This document shows positions 36,214 through 37,624 of a stretch of DNA of 37,624 bases, in pieces. Every line of letters begins with the position of its first letter. Positions within the stretch are counted from its first letter, which is position 1. Both the position numbers and the translations under genes were made by a program. Origin of the DNA: Paracoccaceae bacterium (lineage in GTDB: Bacteria; Pseudomonadota; Alphaproteobacteria; Rhodobacterales; Rhodobacteraceae). Under the pieces are notes generated by a model, which was not told the origin of the DNA, ran no database searches, and worked only from the letters and a program-made list of their open reading frames with translations. Location: positions 1 through 37,624 of the forward strand of contig JAHDEX010000019.1 in NCBI GenBank assembly GCA_020628545.1. Direction: 5' to 3'.

Positions 36214-36343
36214 GAGGTGATCCTTGATGTGTGCGACGGCGCGTCGCTCGTCCTAGCGGACATCGCCCCGCCCGCCGTCCCGGGACTGGGGGCGCTGCCC
36301 CCGCCTGCGGCTCCCCCGAGGTACTTATCGCAAGAAGAAAAGA
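36214..36343. other. malF-malG intergenic region
   Basis: This 130-bp gap within the permease operon is GC-rich, far wider than the other operon joints here, and holds the hairpin element at 36279-36340. No reading frame in it looks like a gene. Confidence 0.55.
36279..36340. repeat. GC-rich hairpin element, probable dispersed intergenic repeat
   Basis: A 6-bp hairpin GGGGGC-GCT-GCCCCC (36288-36302) is followed by GCC-TGC-GGC, CCCCCGAGGTA and an AAGAAGAAAAG tail. I recall closely similar segments (CTGGGGGCGCTGCCCCC, then CCCCGAGGTATTT) between genes in many Rhodobacteraceae genomes, which suggests a dispersed repeat. It lies in the malF-malG mRNA and may affect its decay. Confidence 0.5.
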
Positions 36344-37624
36344 TCATTGGGCACGACCTGACCGTTTCTCTGCCGCGCGGCGCATGGCAACGAAGTTGGC
36401 GTAAGAGATTGCGGCGACGACAAGGAAGATGAGAAGCGTGATCGCCCCGGCAAGTCCGAACTGCTGACCCGCGTTGTCAAAGGCAAGGCGGTAAGTGAAG
36501 CTGGCGAGAATGTCCGTTTCACCCGCTGGGATCACCGTACCGGGAATGTCCGGCAGACCGCGTGTCAGGAGGTAGACCAACACGAGGTTGTTGAAGTTGA
36601 ACGCAAAACTCGCGATGAGAAGCGGGAGGAACGGCGGGATGATCTGCGGCAGGGTGATCGTAAAGAAGACCCGCAATGCAGAGGCGCCTTCAAGGGCGGC
36701 GGCCTTTTTGTGGTCTTCCGGCACTGCCTGCAGGAATCCCATCGCCAGGAGCATCATGTAAGGATAGCCAAGCCAGGTGTTCACGATCAGGATCATCGTG
36801 CGCGCGAGATTGCCGTCGGTGAACCAGTTTGGACGCCATCCAAAAAGAGCCTCAAGTATCAAATTGATCTCGCCAAAATTTTGATTGAAGAGGCCCCGAA
36901 AGACAAGGATCGAGATGAAGGCGGGCACCGCATACGGCAAAATCAGGAGGATGCGGTAGACCGCCTTAAAACGCAGATGCGGCCATTGCAGGATCACCGC
37001 CAGGGTGAGGCCAACCGCGAAGGTGAAGACGACCGACAGGCCTGCAAAGACAAAGGTCCAGATGAAGATGGAGACCATGGGTGCGCGGATGCCTTCGGAT
37101 TGAAAGACACGCTCAAAATTGTCCCAGCCGATGGGCACACGCCAGCCGGGGGGGACTTGATTGCCGTCTTCGTCGATGAAGAAACCCGAGGAGTGGTCAG
37201 CGACAAGGACCGTACCATCGGAGCGGGTCAGCTGGTCCGGTCCCGTTTGCACAAAATCAGGCGTGACCGTTGCGAAAGTGCGCAGGCCCGCGTTTTGGAT
37301 GAGCGTGCCGTCTGGTGTCGTGAGTGTGAGCCCCTGCAGACCCGTGCGCAGTTTGATGGCGTCGCGGCGTTCAAGCAGGTCGGCGGGTTCGCCGGCTGGC
37401 TCAAGAGTAGCCTCCTCCGCATCGGCTAAGGCCACAGGTGCCGAAAGCAATCCGCTTTCGGGCAGCCAGATCCGGTATTGGTCCCCGTCAGGTGCAACTG
37501 CAAAAGGTTGTTCAGTCGATTTATCCACGGAGCCGCGGGAGGTAAGAACCTCAACCGTACGCTCATACGTCAACAGATTGAATGAGGAGTAGTTCGTGAA
37601 ACCGATGTAGATCGTGTAGATCAC
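36344..37624 (-). CDS. Carbohydrate ABC transporter permease, MalF type, 5' end missing
   Basis: The 426 visible residues belong to a MalF-type permease; the first membrane helix and the true start lie beyond the window's right edge. A large periplasmic insertion (P2-like, about residues 15-180: TYERTVEVLTSRGSV through FFIDEDGNQVPPGWRVP) follows the opening helix, as in E. coli MalF. Further helices start at about 185. The EAA loop is DHKKAAALEGASALRVFFTI (20 residues), followed by TLPQIIPP. It would pair with the MalG-type protein. The binding protein and MalK-type ATPase are not in the window. The P2-like domain points to the maltose/alpha-glucoside group, so a xylo-oligosaccharide role is only positional inference. 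Confidence 0.9.
   Translation of the reverse strand: MIYTIYIGFTNYSSFNLLTYERTVEVLTSRGSVDKSTEQPFAVAPDGDQYRIWLPESGLLSAPVALADAEEATLEPAGEPADLLERRDAIKLRTGLQGLTLTTPDGTLIQNAGLRTFATVTPDFVQTGPDQLTRSDGTVLVADHSSGFFIDEDGNQVPPGWRVPIGWDNFERVFQSEGIRAPMVSIFIWTFVFAGLSVVFTFAVGLTLAVILQWPHLRFKAVYRILLILPYAVPAFISILVFRGLFNQNFGEINLILEALFGWRPNWFTDGNLARTMILIVNTWLGYPYMMLLAMGFLQAVPEDHKKAAALEGASALRVFFTITLPQIIPPFLPLLIASFAFNFNNLVLVYLLTRGLPDIPGTVIPAGETDILASFTYRLAFDNAGQQFGLAGAITLLIFLVVAAISYANFVAMRRAAEKRSGRAQ

Overview
The window looks like a chromosomal segment of an alphaproteobacterium of the Rhodobacteraceae (Roseobacter group). This rests on recognisable protein families, moderately high GC, the F-ATPase order atpH-A-G-D-C without atpB/E/F, the ycjX/ycjF pair, the DUF2125 protein and a GC-rich intergenic element of a type I associate with this family. 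The species cannot be named from the sequence. Most of the window is core or housekeeping DNA; the right-hand quarter (from about 29 kb) is an accessory sugar-utilisation region. No rRNA, tRNA, CRISPR array, insertion sequence or prophage gene was seen.

Layout. 1-797: 3' part of an OppF/DppF-type peptide-transporter ATPase. 851-8623 (minus): tamA-tamB, an AraC-type regulator and a VOC protein, closely packed; TamA/TamB is the outer-membrane translocation and assembly module. 8747-9517 (minus): truA. 9615-12456 (plus): ycjX, a GNAT acetyltransferase and ycjF, joined by two ATGA overlaps. 12453-13442 (minus): DUF2125 envelope protein. 13521-14051 (plus): ChaC-like gamma-glutamylcyclotransferase. 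14125-17292 (plus): a stator-like pair, a MotA/TolQ/ExbB-type channel protein and a MotB-like protein with one membrane helix, a coiled coil of about 470 residues and a C-terminal OmpA peptidoglycan-binding domain. 17289-20579 (minus): clpA followed by an M23 peptidase. 20758-21525 (minus) gloB and 21587-22354 (plus) a methyltransferase. 22593-27477 (plus): atpHAGDC, ending in a strong intrinsic terminator. 27530-28657 (minus): membrane-bound GGDEF diguanylate cyclase. 28658-29133: a long regulatory gap with inverted repeats and a good promoter.

29134-35326 (plus) is a sugar operon: LacI-family regulator, xylose isomerase, GH43 beta-xylosidase, a TIM-barrel sugar isomerase/epimerase and a Gfo/Idh/MocA oxidoreductase. 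The regulator-xylA, xylA-xynB and isomerase-oxidoreductase joints are TGATG overlaps. A near-perfect 20-bp LacI-type operator lies in the only real gap of the operon. A plausible flow is uptake of xylo-oligosaccharides, cytoplasmic cleavage by GH43 and conversion of xylose to xylulose by XylA. No xylulokinase gene is in the window. 35323-37624 (minus) carries MalG- and MalF-type ABC permeases, with a GC-rich hairpin element between them; MalF runs off the window end.

The most notable items are the stator pair with an over-long periplasmic coiled coil, four tandem 168-residue repeats in TamB, a structured clpA leader with two mini-ORFs, the in-frame TGA-TTG joint between clpA and the M23 peptidase, three convergent gene pairs that share a 4-nt stop palindrome, the xyl operator and the malF-malG hairpin element.
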